DNA from: Nitzschia sp. pyKryTriq1 | Lineage: Eukaryota > Bacillariophyta > Bacillariophyceae > Bacillariales > Bacillariaceae | DNA: 64,000 nt | Assembly (NCBI GenBank): GCA_956465555.1 | Contig: OY101115.1 | Span: forward strand, 1,488,001 to 1,552,000 | Reading direction: 5' to 3' | Part shown: positions 20,267 through 29,413 of the stretch, one piece after another | How the letters are laid out: each line of letters opens with the position of its first letter | How positions within the stretch are numbered: position 1 is the stretch's first letter | Translations under genes and position numbers: made by a program | Notes under the pieces: model-generated | Seen by the model: the letters and a program-made list of their open reading frames with translations, nothing else | What the model was told of the DNA's origin: nothing | The model's database searches: none

Positions 20267-21829
20267 CTATACTATTGACGTTGGCGGCACAGATGTCGTT
20301 TCTTTCCTTGTCATTCTCGTCGATGTAGTGGTCGTGGTTGTGGTGATGGTGGTCCCACTGGGCAACATGGCACGAAGGCTGATGGAGCCAGGATCCGATA
20401 CCTGACTAATGGCTCGATCCACTCCATTTTGAAGTCGTCGGATATCTTGAATGGTCTCAGAAGGCAGCGTGCTGCTCCAAAAGGCGTCTTTGAATTTCAT
20501 TGGACGCGGCAATGTCTCTGGTGGACGATACGTGGCACTCGCTCTTCGAGGGGTGGCTTCGTTTCCACCACCCACGTCGTTCGTTTGTACGCGTTCGTAT
20601 TCCGCCATGGCTGCTTGCACCGTCGAAGGTAAGTACTCTTCGTAAGTAAAAGTATACGCATGGGCAATGGCAAAGCCGACCATTTCGATGCAAATGCAGT
20701 AATCGATGAGTCCATTGGCGACCTGCTCCCCGGTCCAGGCACCAATGTCGTCAATGATGCCGTGGGCCTTCAAGTAAAAAATAATGACGCCTTGCCACCA
20801 CGTAAAAAATACAACTCCCTTGACACAAAGAAACTTTCCCAGCGGGTGCCAGTCGATCGGATGCCGTAGCTCATCGTTAATTGCGTGAAAGAGCTTGACA
20901 AGGCAGTATAGAGCGTACATGACAGAGCAATTCAGAGCAAACGCCAAGTAGGGATAGGCGACATTCCATTCGAAAAGCCCCTCGCCGTACACGTCCATCG
21001 ATTGAAAGGCAAAGGTAAGAACCGAAGCAATGGTCTTGACCACGACGTATTGCAAGACCCCGTGCTTGCATTGAAGCATGAATTCCAGACCCAGTTCCCA
21101 CGGTTCCAGAACTAGATTGAGTGGGAATCCATGATCCTCCAAGTGTTCCGCTGCCTCTGGGTCGGTTTGTTTCATAGTGCGGAGCGTCCTCACAAGAGCA
21201 TCCTGTCCGCCTAGAAGTTCAATGAGATAATACAAAAAGCTGGAAATGACATAGGCTTCGTAGAGGTCTCGAACAGTATCGATGTAGATTCGGGCATCCC
21301 TGTATAGGAGACTCAACCATGATTGAATCGCATACAAAGGAACCATCCAGAGAATTCGGATCACGTATTTTTGCACATTTGGCATGTACCAGTGCGTAAA
21401 GTGCAGGTACACCAATCGAACAGAGAGAATGACCGTGCCCAGCACCATAACACCCGCCGAGTCAAAGGCTGCAATATCTAGTTTCCGCTTCGACAGTTCT
21501 TTGTAGGTCACTGCTGGGACGACGATAGACATTACAGTCAAGGTGAAGGCGGCAACCCAGTTTCCGATTTTGCGAAGGACCAAGCGAAGGCTCGAATGAC
21601 GCCGAGTGGCGGCCGCCGCAATTTGCGACGCTGTTAACCCTTCGGATTGTTCGGCACGAGGCAGAAAGCTTGTAGTCAAGTCGTTGTCATCCATCATTCC
21701 GGAATCGTCCGCGGGGTTTTGAGAGCTCGGCGGTCCTAGAGAAAAAGTGTTCGTTGGACGCGATGATTGTGTGAAATCCATTTCCTCCAAATCATTCTGA
21801 GCTTTTCGGTGTAGCTCGTCCCCTGCCAT
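20267..21829 (-). CDS. TMEM184 / organic solute transporter Ost-alpha family membrane protein (520 aa)
   Basis: Single exon. The only ATG preceding the domain is at 21829 (MAGDELHRKAQND), and the frame stays open upstream without another ATG. After an N-terminal cytosolic part of about 100 residues come seven likely membrane helices. Family marks are HWYMPNVQKYVIRILWMVP, YRDARIYIDTVRDLYEAYV, SFLYYLIELLGG, the block CKHGVLQYVVVK, LGKFLCVKGVVFFTWWQG and EMVGFAIAHAYTFTYEEY. This is the pattern of the DUF300/TMEM184/LAZ1 family, related to the solute carrier Ost-alpha. Members sit in the vacuolar, endosomal or plasma membrane; the substrate here is unknown. The C-terminal 110 residues are hydrophilic and end in a Thr run. 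Confidence 0.9.
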   Translation of the reverse strand: MAGDELHRKAQNDLEEMDFTQSSRPTNTFSLGPPSSQNPADDSGMMDDNDLTTSFLPRAEQSEGLTASQIAAAATRRHSSLRLVLRKIGNWVAAFTLTVMSIVVPAVTYKELSKRKLDIAAFDSAGVMVLGTVILSVRLVYLHFTHWYMPNVQKYVIRILWMVPLYAIQSWLSLLYRDARIYIDTVRDLYEAYVISSFLYYLIELLGGQDALVRTLRTMKQTDPEAAEHLEDHGFPLNLVLEPWELGLEFMLQCKHGVLQYVVVKTIASVLTFAFQSMDVYGEGLFEWNVAYPYLAFALNCSVMYALYCLVKLFHAINDELRHPIDWHPLGKFLCVKGVVFFTWWQGVIIFYLKAHGIIDDIGAWTGEQVANGLIDYCICIEMVGFAIAHAYTFTYEEYLPSTVQAAMAEYERVQTNDVGGGNEATPRRASATYRPPETLPRPMKFKDAFWSSTLPSETIQDIRRLQNGVDRAISQVSDPGSISLRAMLPSGTTITTTTTTTSTRMTRKETTSVPPTSIV

Positions 21830-22364
21830 GATGTTGATTTTCTGGTGGCTGTTCCTTTCCGAATTTTGGTGTTTTGTACGTAACGCCGTACTGTCTACGA
21901 ATACTGTCTGTCTGTACCGGTACCTCTCGAGCCCACTGACTGAAGACAACTCCTTCGCTCTATACAGTATTATCACTGGTGTCCAAGTCAAGCTCACTAG
22001 TAGAAGGTCGATATGGTGATGGTGATGATGATTCGTCTCTCAAGTCGTGATGGTGTGGACAAGGGGGAAGATTCACATCCATCTCAAATACAGTACCAGT
22101 ACAATAGTTCTACTGTATCGTACCACAGCAAGAAACAAGAAGACGAACACAATATTTCGATACGTTGCGTAGACACTTACAGTGGTACTCGTACAGAATT
22201 CTACATGGTCTTTCGACTTTTTTCGGCCTGGCTGTCTTGGCTATCACTTTGCAACGGGACTCACGTCTGTCTCACGTCGTCGTCACGAATATCGATGATT
22301 CATTCGATTAGATACGCGACGCACGAACGGCGGGGAAGCGTGACAGCTAGCTAGTAGCAGACCA
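21830..22364. other. Divergent spacer between TMEM184-like gene and ELP5, 0.5 kb
   Basis: Shared upstream region of two divergently read genes. It holds a GTAC motif (21915-21925) and a further small cluster at 22090-22122. No coding frame is supported. Confidence 0.55.
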
Positions 22365-23741
22365 ATGAATTTTTCTGTCCACTTTTTCATTTCCATTTCG
22401 ATCTTCATCCTCTCCCTCCTTTCTTCCTTTTCACTTCTTGCTTCTCCAACAGAAGTCCAACTATCTGACAAACTGACCGACCAAGCGATGACATCAAAAA
22501 ATTTGACGGGGTCCCCCATGACCTCATTGATTTTTCAATGGTGTCGCCAACAACAACAACAACAACCACCACCACAGCAATCATCATCGTCGACCGCGAC
22601 AACAAGAAGCTATCGAATCCTACTTCAATCCACCACTGGATTAGCAACGCGTCTTCAAGCTGCCAATTCCTTGTCCACATTCGGAAAAGAAAATAAGTCT
22701 TCTTCAACTGTCAGTAGTACTCAGGAAGAAGAAGAAGAAAAGGTTTACCGAAGAGCTGGATTACGGACTCCTTCGGAAACAGCCTGTTCTGATTTGTTTG
22801 GAGGGCCCACTTGGCTAGTTCGAATCCTGGAAATCGGGGCGGAATTGGAAGAAGAGTGCCATGTCGTATTGGTGCGCACACAAACGCGAGAGTCGTTTGT
22901 GCATCCACAACTGCAATCCAAAATTACTATTTTGGACGCAGCCCAAGATCCGTGGGGATGGGATAGCGAGGAGGAAGAGGAAGGAGAAGATTATGAAAAG
23001 CGTACCAGCGTATCCTTACGAAATCTTTCTGGCTTGTTCGAAGCCATTCGACAATCTTGTAGGAAACGGCCCGGAACCCCTGTTCTGTTGGTATGGGAAT
23101 CCTTGGCGCCCTTGTTCTTGGTGCATGGTTTTGATCGGACTCTTCGTTTTCTCCAAGCACTGGATGATTCTACCTTTCAAGAGCAAGAAAAAGATCTTGT
23201 TCGAATCCTTCAACTGTGGTCTGTTCGGATGGAAACGTTGACGGCCTCGCAACTTGCCAAGTTGGAAGACACCGCGAATGCCCTGTTGTGTTTGAATCGA
23301 GGAGATATGACTTTGATGCGGCAGGGTATTAGAGAGACTGGTAATGTTGTTCGAGAAATGCTTCCGTTTCGTTTTGTAGAAAATTCCAAGGCCGATGGCT
23401 CCATATTACCTTTTCGCTTGGAAGAGCAGGCCGATGAGCCCTCGGGTAGTGCCCATAATCATCATCATGATGAAGCACCACCTCTCGTTGACGAGAAACC
23501 GTCCCAACTCGAAGGCGTATCGAGAGGCAATGTAGACGCTAGCGGCACTGGCAGTAACCGTCAAAAGTCAGCAAGGTCCAAGATTCAGCTCCGACTGGAG
23601 TCGGACGATGAGGCTTCTACAAGACAGACTACCGCTGCTCCAGACAGCACAAATCATCGTCCGCTTATCTACTTACAAGACGACGATCCTGAATTTGACG
23701 ATATGGACGAAGAAGATCCTGATGATGATTTGGATATTTGA
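22365..23741 (+). CDS. ELP5: Elongator complex subunit 5 (ELP5/IKI1) homologue (up to 458 aa)
   Basis: Single exon ending TGA at 23739-23741. The C-terminus PEFDDMDEEDPDDDLDI is the hallmark acidic tail of ELP5, preceded by RPLIYLQDD. The middle (about 110-330) has alternating hydrophobic strands and helices expected of its RecA-like fold (VRILEIGAELEEECHVVLV, TPVLLVWESLAPLFLVHG). ELP5 forms the Elp456 ring of Elongator, which modifies wobble uridines of tRNA in the cytosol. The first ATG (22365) would give a hydrophobic leader (FFISISIFILSLLSSFSLL) that does not fit a cytosolic protein. A later in-frame ATG at 22488 (MTSKNLTGS) may be the real start. An acidic insert and a Gln run near residue 60 are lineage features. 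Confidence 0.8.
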   Translation: MNFSVHFFISISIFILSLLSSFSLLASPTEVQLSDKLTDQAMTSKNLTGSPMTSLIFQWCRQQQQQQPPPQQSSSSTATTRSYRILLQSTTGLATRLQAANSLSTFGKENKSSSTVSSTQEEEEEKVYRRAGLRTPSETACSDLFGGPTWLVRILEIGAELEEECHVVLVRTQTRESFVHPQLQSKITILDAAQDPWGWDSEEEEEGEDYEKRTSVSLRNLSGLFEAIRQSCRKRPGTPVLLVWESLAPLFLVHGFDRTLRFLQALDDSTFQEQEKDLVRILQLWSVRMETLTASQLAKLEDTANALLCLNRGDMTLMRQGIRETGNVVREMLPFRFVENSKADGSILPFRLEEQADEPSGSAHNHHHDEAPPLVDEKPSQLEGVSRGNVDASGTGSNRQKSARSKIQLRLESDDEASTRQTTAAPDSTNHRPLIYLQDDDPEFDDMDEEDPDDDLDI

Positions 23742-23887
23742 GCCAGTAGTGGCACAGATGCGTGGGAAGCGGGCGTACTACTGTACGGATACACTACTTG
23801 GACTATAGGGAACGAGAGGTGTGAAGAGTGTCCTTGTAATGCAGTTGGCCAAGGTTTTGGACTTGCTTGCTGAGTGGTGCCTCGGTC

Positions 23888-24847
23888 CTAAAATCTGTCT
23901 TTCTTTCGAGCTGTTTCGATCGGCTTAGCGTAGAATGTACCAACAATTCTGCTTTCTTCCCGTCGCCAACCAGTATTCCATCCGAGTTGCCGAAGTGTCA
24001 CTATACCCTCCTTTGAAGATAGCTGGCTAATTCCGCCACCAAAACAAGGTAGTGAGAAGTAGAGGCGGCCCGCGGGGACGGATACATCGCTGAATAATTT
24101 GGGGAAGAAAAAGTGGTTTTAGACAATAATAGGTAAGCAAGAGATTTCAACAAAGATTTCTGTAGCACCAGTATTGTGATGTGGAGATTGCACATACCCT
24201 TAGCCTTGATCTTCCTTGGTTCCATCTACCTCCAGGTAAAACCGAACCGTAGATTTTCCTCGAGCTGAATCTATCCTGTAACAGCCACCATTGCAGTCCA
24301 TTTTCTCGAATCCGTCACGTAGTCGAGCTGCTCTTGCTGTCGCAATCACACATGATTCGGAACTCTTCCCTCCAAAATTGTCCTTGACCATCTTGGCAGA
24401 TTCGACTTCAGAGGCAGCCTTCTTTAGAAATTTGACGTCCACCGACAACGGAATACGTCGGCCGCTTGCTCCCCATCGTCGCTCCATCCAGGTTCCTTCC
24501 TCCCTTCCTATATCAATATATAGACGGTATACCTCTCCTTCTTCAACGCTGTTAACCAGCCATGGTGATGAAACCTGGTCGCGTCTCGATGCGTCCAAAC
24601 TACTTGATTTCGAGTTGTCGCTGTGATTTTGGTCACCAATCTCGAGGCGCAATTGACGAGCCTTAGAAAGGAGAACTTCTGCCTCTTCTCGGAGATCTTT
24701 CTGTCCCCCCTCCCCTGCTGCCATCAAGCGATAGCTTCCTTTCCAAACTCTTTGACCATTGAGAGATGTGCTAGAAAATCCTTGAATTGGGTGATGCAAT
24801 AAAAGAAGGAGAATCCCCCGATACAAAAGCCATCGGATAATCATCAT
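23888..24847 (-). CDS. Diatom secreted/plastid protein family member, with in-frame stop just before its splice donor
   Basis: Exon 1 runs from 24847 to about 24198, exon 2 from 24089 to 23888 (stop TAG). Exon 2 continues the family pattern DVSVPAGRLYFSLPCFGG, EGIVTLRQLGWNTGWRR and EESRIVGTFYAKPI, which I recall from diatom proteins as the direct continuation of FYLEVDGT in exon 1. The donor GG|GTATGTG and the acceptor TTATTCAG fit in phase 2 and make GGC-GAT (Gly-Asp). But a TAA (24202-24200) stands in frame two bases before the exon end, so translation would stop after 215 residues and lose about 68. A leader with 20 hydrophobic residues followed by IQGFSSTS suggests secretory or plastid import. 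Whether this is a nonsense allele, a sequence error or another splice form is open. Function unknown. Confidence 0.6.
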
Positions 24848-25376
24848 GGTAGGAAAAAACAGACTTGATCATGCAATATATGCGGTTGGTTCATGGATAG
24901 AGGATGTGTCCTTTCTCTTCAGTTGATGCGATGTTTGGTCGACGTCGTTTTCTTGGACATTCTGATGCATGTCTGCTGATTGCAGAAGTCTGAAGTGGTG
25001 TGAAAAAAAGAGAATAGGAAATAGGAAATACCGTTGCACGGGTATGTATGGATACTGTATGCGTACGAATGTTCGTCGTAGTTGCCAAGAGTGGGATGAC
25101 TAAAAGGACTTCTACATAGTCGGAATGCGAGCAGTTTTTTCTACAGTATCGTTCATCCCCTCTACGAGTTGCTACGGTAAAATAGTACCAGCACTAAGAG
25201 CCCTCAAATTCCACACTTATCAGTCATCAGAATTCAGAATAATCATCATCGGCTCGGGTTCTATTTCTATTCATTCGATCGACAATCGATCAATCAATCG
25301 TCATCCAATACTAACTACTCTCGTCTCAGTATCAGGTACTGTAGGACTCTCTAGTAGAGAGGCAAACGTTTTCGAC
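24848..25376. other. Divergent spacer, 0.5 kb
   Basis: Lies between two divergently transcribed genes and should hold both promoters. No coding evidence was found. Short repeated GATCGATC-like words occur at 25276-25300. Confidence 0.5.
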
Positions 25377-26115
25377 ATGGACCCAACGTCACACTTGGAT
25401 CTGTCGAGACGAAGACCGGCCTTTCCTATCCAGTCACCTCGCCCTAAACCTTTCAGCGGCGATGACCATGTTCCCCTACCTCGCGACTATAAAGTGACAA
25501 AATGTACGTGCTAACGAATGTTTGCTCTGAGCAAAAAAGGAAATATTACTCATTCTTTCTTTTCCAACAAAGATGATGTCATAAATGGTCGCGGGAAAAA
25601 AAGTTTCGGCCATCTTGGAAACCGCAGGTACGTTCGCGCATTCGGGATGGATCGTTCGTTTATTATTGGCACTTCACATCGACTAAAAAGTACAGCATAT
25701 ACTCGTTTTTAGATTCCGCCATATGGCCGCACTAAATCTCAAACGATATTACGAAGGACAGTCAAAGTTGGACAAAACTGCGGTCGTACAACAAGTTCTT
25801 GACGCCATGCGAGAGGCCTCTCCTTCCGGAGGATTTCTAAAGCCCGATTCAAGCGGCCAAACGGTCTGGCTTTCCGTGGGGGAAAGGGAAACCAAAGAGA
25901 AAATAGGACACTGTATGAGAGACATGATTGCGGCGATGCGAGAAGAAGAGAGGCGAAAAGAACAGTTTGAAATTTTTACAGAGTCGAAGTGTTGTGATCG
26001 GCCCTTGCTCCAACAAGTGAACATGCCTAGGGAAATGACCGCCGAACAACGATTGGTGCTGAGACGACTGGAGTCGGGCTACGATGGGCCAGTTGATAAG
26101 CTTTTAAAGAAATAA
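25377..26115 (+). CDS. DUF6824 domain protein (194 aa)
   Basis: Three exons: 25377-25503, 25573-25627 and 25713-26115, with introns of 69 and 85 bp. Phases 1 and 2 agree at each join. The joined product reads VTK-YDVINGRGKKSFGHLGN, then RRFRHMAALNLKRYYEGQS, LDKTAVVQQVLDAM, GGFLKPD, TVWLSVGERETKEKIG and HCMRDMIAAMREEE. This is the order of the DUF6824 family, abundant in diatoms: DV-x-x-GRG, GN-x-x-F/Y-R, a Lys-rich helix, GRFL and a closing helix with EK. Its function is unknown; many members have Gln-rich or nuclear-type tails, but this one is short. The 55-nt middle exon codes for the diagnostic GRG...GN segment. Confidence 0.82.
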
Positions 26116-26177
26116 TCAGGTGGGTACGTATCTATCATTTTGTCTTATTTGTATCATAACGTGCTCCCCAGCTATGA

Positions 26178-28718
26178 TTATGTTAGTATCATGAGTGGTA
26201 TCCGGAGCGATAGCATAGTGGAAATGAACAAAAAGAAAGTTGGACCCATCAAAGTAGTTGCACAGGACTTTCGATCTCCTCCATTATCTGTAGGATCCTG
26301 TCCGCCACCTGAAACGCTTGGCTCAGAAGCAGGCTCGGAGGATATAGTAGGAACAAGAAGGTCCGTGCTCCATACTGTCTCGCCCCTATAATTATGTATG
26401 GCAAGACGCTCGATCCCGCATCGATCGATGACCAGGTTGTAAATGCCCTCTTCTTCGCTTGTGCCTGTTTGCCATATAGAAAGCTCGTCTTGTCTCGTCA
26501 CTTGTCTTGTAATCAGATTACTGTCACTTTGTAGTGTGGTGTAGTAGACATCGATGGTTGCCTCTTCTTGACCGCTTTCCCACAAAAGGCGGCCCGAAAC
26601 ATCCGGCTTGCCTTCCCAGAGTTCAAGATTCCCGTTTATGTTTTGGATGAGGGAATATGCACCATCTTCCGATAATATCTCTTCGTCACTGTAAATTGTA
26701 CCACCTTGTCGCATCAACTGCACCGGCTCTAGACAAACAGGGGGTGGAACCGGAGAAGGGGTGTCTGGTTGTGGGGCGACAAAGTTAGGAGATTGCCCCA
26801 CGGAGGGTGCGTTTGTCTGTGACGAGGGAGAGGTAGGTGATTGAACCGGGGAAGAGGTTTCTTGTTGCAGGGTAGAGATGGGTATGAATGAGTCTTGATT
26901 CCAAATAGAAACGCCGTCTTGCCCTGGTGCGCCTTCATACAAAGCCACTCCCCCTCCGAGACCATTGCATTCGACGACAAAGAAAAATATCCCATTGATA
27001 TCAGCCGTAGAAGTCTTCCAGGCCACGTTTCTGCTCCCGTCAGCCTGCGTGCGCCAGGTAATCAGATTGCCGTCGCCTTGTAGCTTCGTGGCGTATGTTA
27101 CTCCTTGAATTGATTCGTTGATCCCGTTATCCCAATATAAAGAACCAGGATTTTCCGGTGACCCCGTCCAAAGTTCAAGAGCTCCATTTGATTTCTGCTC
27201 AAGGAAGAACCCGTCTACCAGTATCCTCTCTCCCCCCGAAATTTCATCGTCGGTCTCTAGGAGAACAATTGAAGCACAAGGAGCCGCGTCGTCATCGGGT
27301 ACGTACAGCCGAATATCCGTGGCAGAGGCGCTGCCTTCATAAACGTTAGTGTAGAGTTTGCCAATGACAAACCAATCTGGATATGCAGATCCTGCCGGCC
27401 ACTGATCTGGCCAGGTCTGGCTGCCAAAAGCCCAATTGTCTTGGCGTAGGTCCCCATTGTATTCTCCATTGTACTCGCTTGACTTTACATTGTAGTGCCA
27501 GATTGGCTCGCCGTCCTCTTCGAACGGTCGAAAGAAGCGGTACTTCTTGTGCTCTACACGCGCAAATCTCCCACTAGCCTCCAGAGTGTAGCCGGAAGCA
27601 CTGCGCTCGATGGCAAATGTATAGTACTCGTCCGGTTCCAGCATTTCGGGTGTCAAAAGTTCGCCTGCCGACTGAATACCACGGGTAGCCTTGCCGCCAT
27701 TACAATCTGTTATAAATCGTTGTGCATTCCCAGTCACTCCTCCAGGACTTGGGCTCCAGGTGCCAGGCAAGCCACTGATCCACATGTTGAGTGTGACAAA
27801 CGAGTCCGAGTCGCTGTAGTTGTAATATTGTAGGGATCTTGCATTGCAAACTTGTCCTCCCGGCCCATCTCCGACTCGATCTGGGTGCTGACTGAAGCTA
27901 TCCATCAAGACTTTCCGACGCAAATGCCAGAAGTGATTGTTTCGGGGGGCGGGGTTGGCAAAGTCGACAATGGCTAAAAAGTGAAAACCGTTGTAGGCAA
28001 AAGGTCCGTCCCGAACGCCTTGCCAATCACAGTAGGGAGCCGATGCATTACCCGACCAGCCTCGAGATTGGCTTCCTTCTCCCCAAGGATGTTGTGTTTT
28101 GCACCCATCCGGGCTGTAGCCATTGATTTTCCCACTTGGATGAACAATACTGCCAAGACGTTTTCCTCCAAAGTCAAGTCGAGTGAGTTTATATTCGATT
28201 CGATACGTTTCTGGCAAGGCATTGGTAGGCCGAAGAATGACGCCCGCCGTGTGATCCAACGTTGTCATAGTCAAGACGTTTTTCTGGTGCGATCCACTGC
28301 CGATGGACTCAATCTCAAGCGTTGGCTCGTTGGATAGCACACCATCTTTACTGGAATCACGAGCAGAGAAAGAAGCAGTCAGCCAGCCATCTTGTCCGAT
28401 TGGGAACTCTTTTCGATACGTGTCGAAGGAGTTGAGTGCTTCTGTAAACGCTGGGCCGTAGTCATTTTTGTACCAGTCGCCAGCATCATCCATGATAGTG
28501 TCAAAAGGCTGCTGATACGTTTCCAAAAACCAATCACTGTTGCCGTCGTTGAGAGGAGTTGAAAAGTCTTCTTCATACAGTAACTTCCATTGTTGTTGTT
28601 GTTGTTGTTGTTGACCAAAGGTTGACATTGGAAGAGATGCTAGTAGGCCCACTGATAGAAGACGTACAGGTACAAGTACTGCAACGGAACATTGAAAAGT
28701 TCCTCCTAGTAGTAGCAT
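26178..28718 (-). CDS. Large secreted protein with concanavalin-like and B-lectin-like domains, probable GPI anchor (846 aa)
   Basis: Single exon. The first ATG is 28718 and opens a hydrophobic signal peptide (about 30 residues), followed by a Gln run. Residues about 50-490 form one conserved unit: SNEPTLEIESIG, GVILRPTNALPETYRIEY, YNGFHFLAIVDFANPAPRNN, SFSQHPDRVGDG, LNMWISGLPGTW, WPDQWPAGSAYPDWFVIG. I recall similar secreted proteins in fungi and bacteria, with a probable beta-sandwich (glucanase/lectin-like) fold. Two bulb-lectin-like domains follow (LQGDGNLITW and LQSDSNLITR motifs), separated by a Ser/Pro linker. The C-terminus ends in a hydrophobic tail after a small-residue stretch, as in GPI-anchored proteins. 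Carbohydrate binding at the cell surface is a fair inference; an enzymatic role is unproven. Confidence 0.78.
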   Translation of the reverse strand: MLLLGGTFQCSVAVLVPVRLLSVGLLASLPMSTFGQQQQQQQQWKLLYEEDFSTPLNDGNSDWFLETYQQPFDTIMDDAGDWYKNDYGPAFTEALNSFDTYRKEFPIGQDGWLTASFSARDSSKDGVLSNEPTLEIESIGSGSHQKNVLTMTTLDHTAGVILRPTNALPETYRIEYKLTRLDFGGKRLGSIVHPSGKINGYSPDGCKTQHPWGEGSQSRGWSGNASAPYCDWQGVRDGPFAYNGFHFLAIVDFANPAPRNNHFWHLRRKVLMDSFSQHPDRVGDGPGGQVCNARSLQYYNYSDSDSFVTLNMWISGLPGTWSPSPGGVTGNAQRFITDCNGGKATRGIQSAGELLTPEMLEPDEYYTFAIERSASGYTLEASGRFARVEHKKYRFFRPFEEDGEPIWHYNVKSSEYNGEYNGDLRQDNWAFGSQTWPDQWPAGSAYPDWFVIGKLYTNVYEGSASATDIRLYVPDDDAAPCASIVLLETDDEISGGERILVDGFFLEQKSNGALELWTGSPENPGSLYWDNGINESIQGVTYATKLQGDGNLITWRTQADGSRNVAWKTSTADINGIFFFVVECNGLGGGVALYEGAPGQDGVSIWNQDSFIPISTLQQETSSPVQSPTSPSSQTNAPSVGQSPNFVAPQPDTPSPVPPPVCLEPVQLMRQGGTIYSDEEILSEDGAYSLIQNINGNLELWEGKPDVSGRLLWESGQEEATIDVYYTTLQSDSNLITRQVTRQDELSIWQTGTSEEEGIYNLVIDRCGIERLAIHNYRGETVWSTDLLVPTISSEPASEPSVSGGGQDPTDNGGDRKSCATTLMGPTFFLFISTMLSLRIPLMILT

Positions 28719-29413
28719 TTTGAGGATGAAGACATGAAGAATGATAACCTGGTACGGTACTTGTACTGTATTCAAGAAGCAGAGGTACAGGTATTTTAAA
28801 ATAGGAAGCAGGATACTAACTGTACAGTAGATGAGGAGCTGTCGCCCCCCCGTCGTCGTGGTGTTTTGTGTTTTGTTGCACGGGTATTGGCATTTTTTGG
28901 CACGCGTGTTTATTTCAAGCAGAAATTTCGAATTTGGGCCAACGTTATTGTTAGTCCACTGTGGTGTTCGACTCCGACGACTAACGACGACAACGCCTAA
29001 CCGCCCACCCGCGACTTCGACGAGCGACGACTCACTCGATCGATCGTTCGGACGCCGGCATGGTGCCTAAAACGGCGCACACTTCCTCGCGTTTCGAGTT
29101 TCGATCTCTTTTTCTCTCTGCGCTACTCGTACGACTGGCGGACCAAAAATACGAATTTTGTGGTTTGCGGAAAAGCAGTCATCACATCCACACACCATCA
29201 CAACATTGAAACATGCCACACCCGGTACCATACCAGTACGAGGTACAGAGACTACTAAACTGTACGAGTATTGCTCCACATCAAACATCAAACCCAATTT
29301 CCATTGTCTAATACCGTTGCGTAGCCACAAGCCAAACAACCTCATCTACCGTACAAGGAGTAAAGTAGTCTGCCCATTCACATCGATTAGTCTACTGTTA
29401 GAGATTGACAACA
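28719..29413. other. Divergent spacer, 0.7 kb
   Basis: Shared upstream region of the lectin-like gene and the KH gene. GTAC motifs lie at 28750-28790 and 29222-29273. No coding frame is supported. Confidence 0.55.

Noticed and set aside
22818-22833. GTTCGAATCC-like word resembling a tRNA T-arm (also near 23206 and 33452)
   Set aside because: All lie inside coding exons and no cloverleaf can be built around them.
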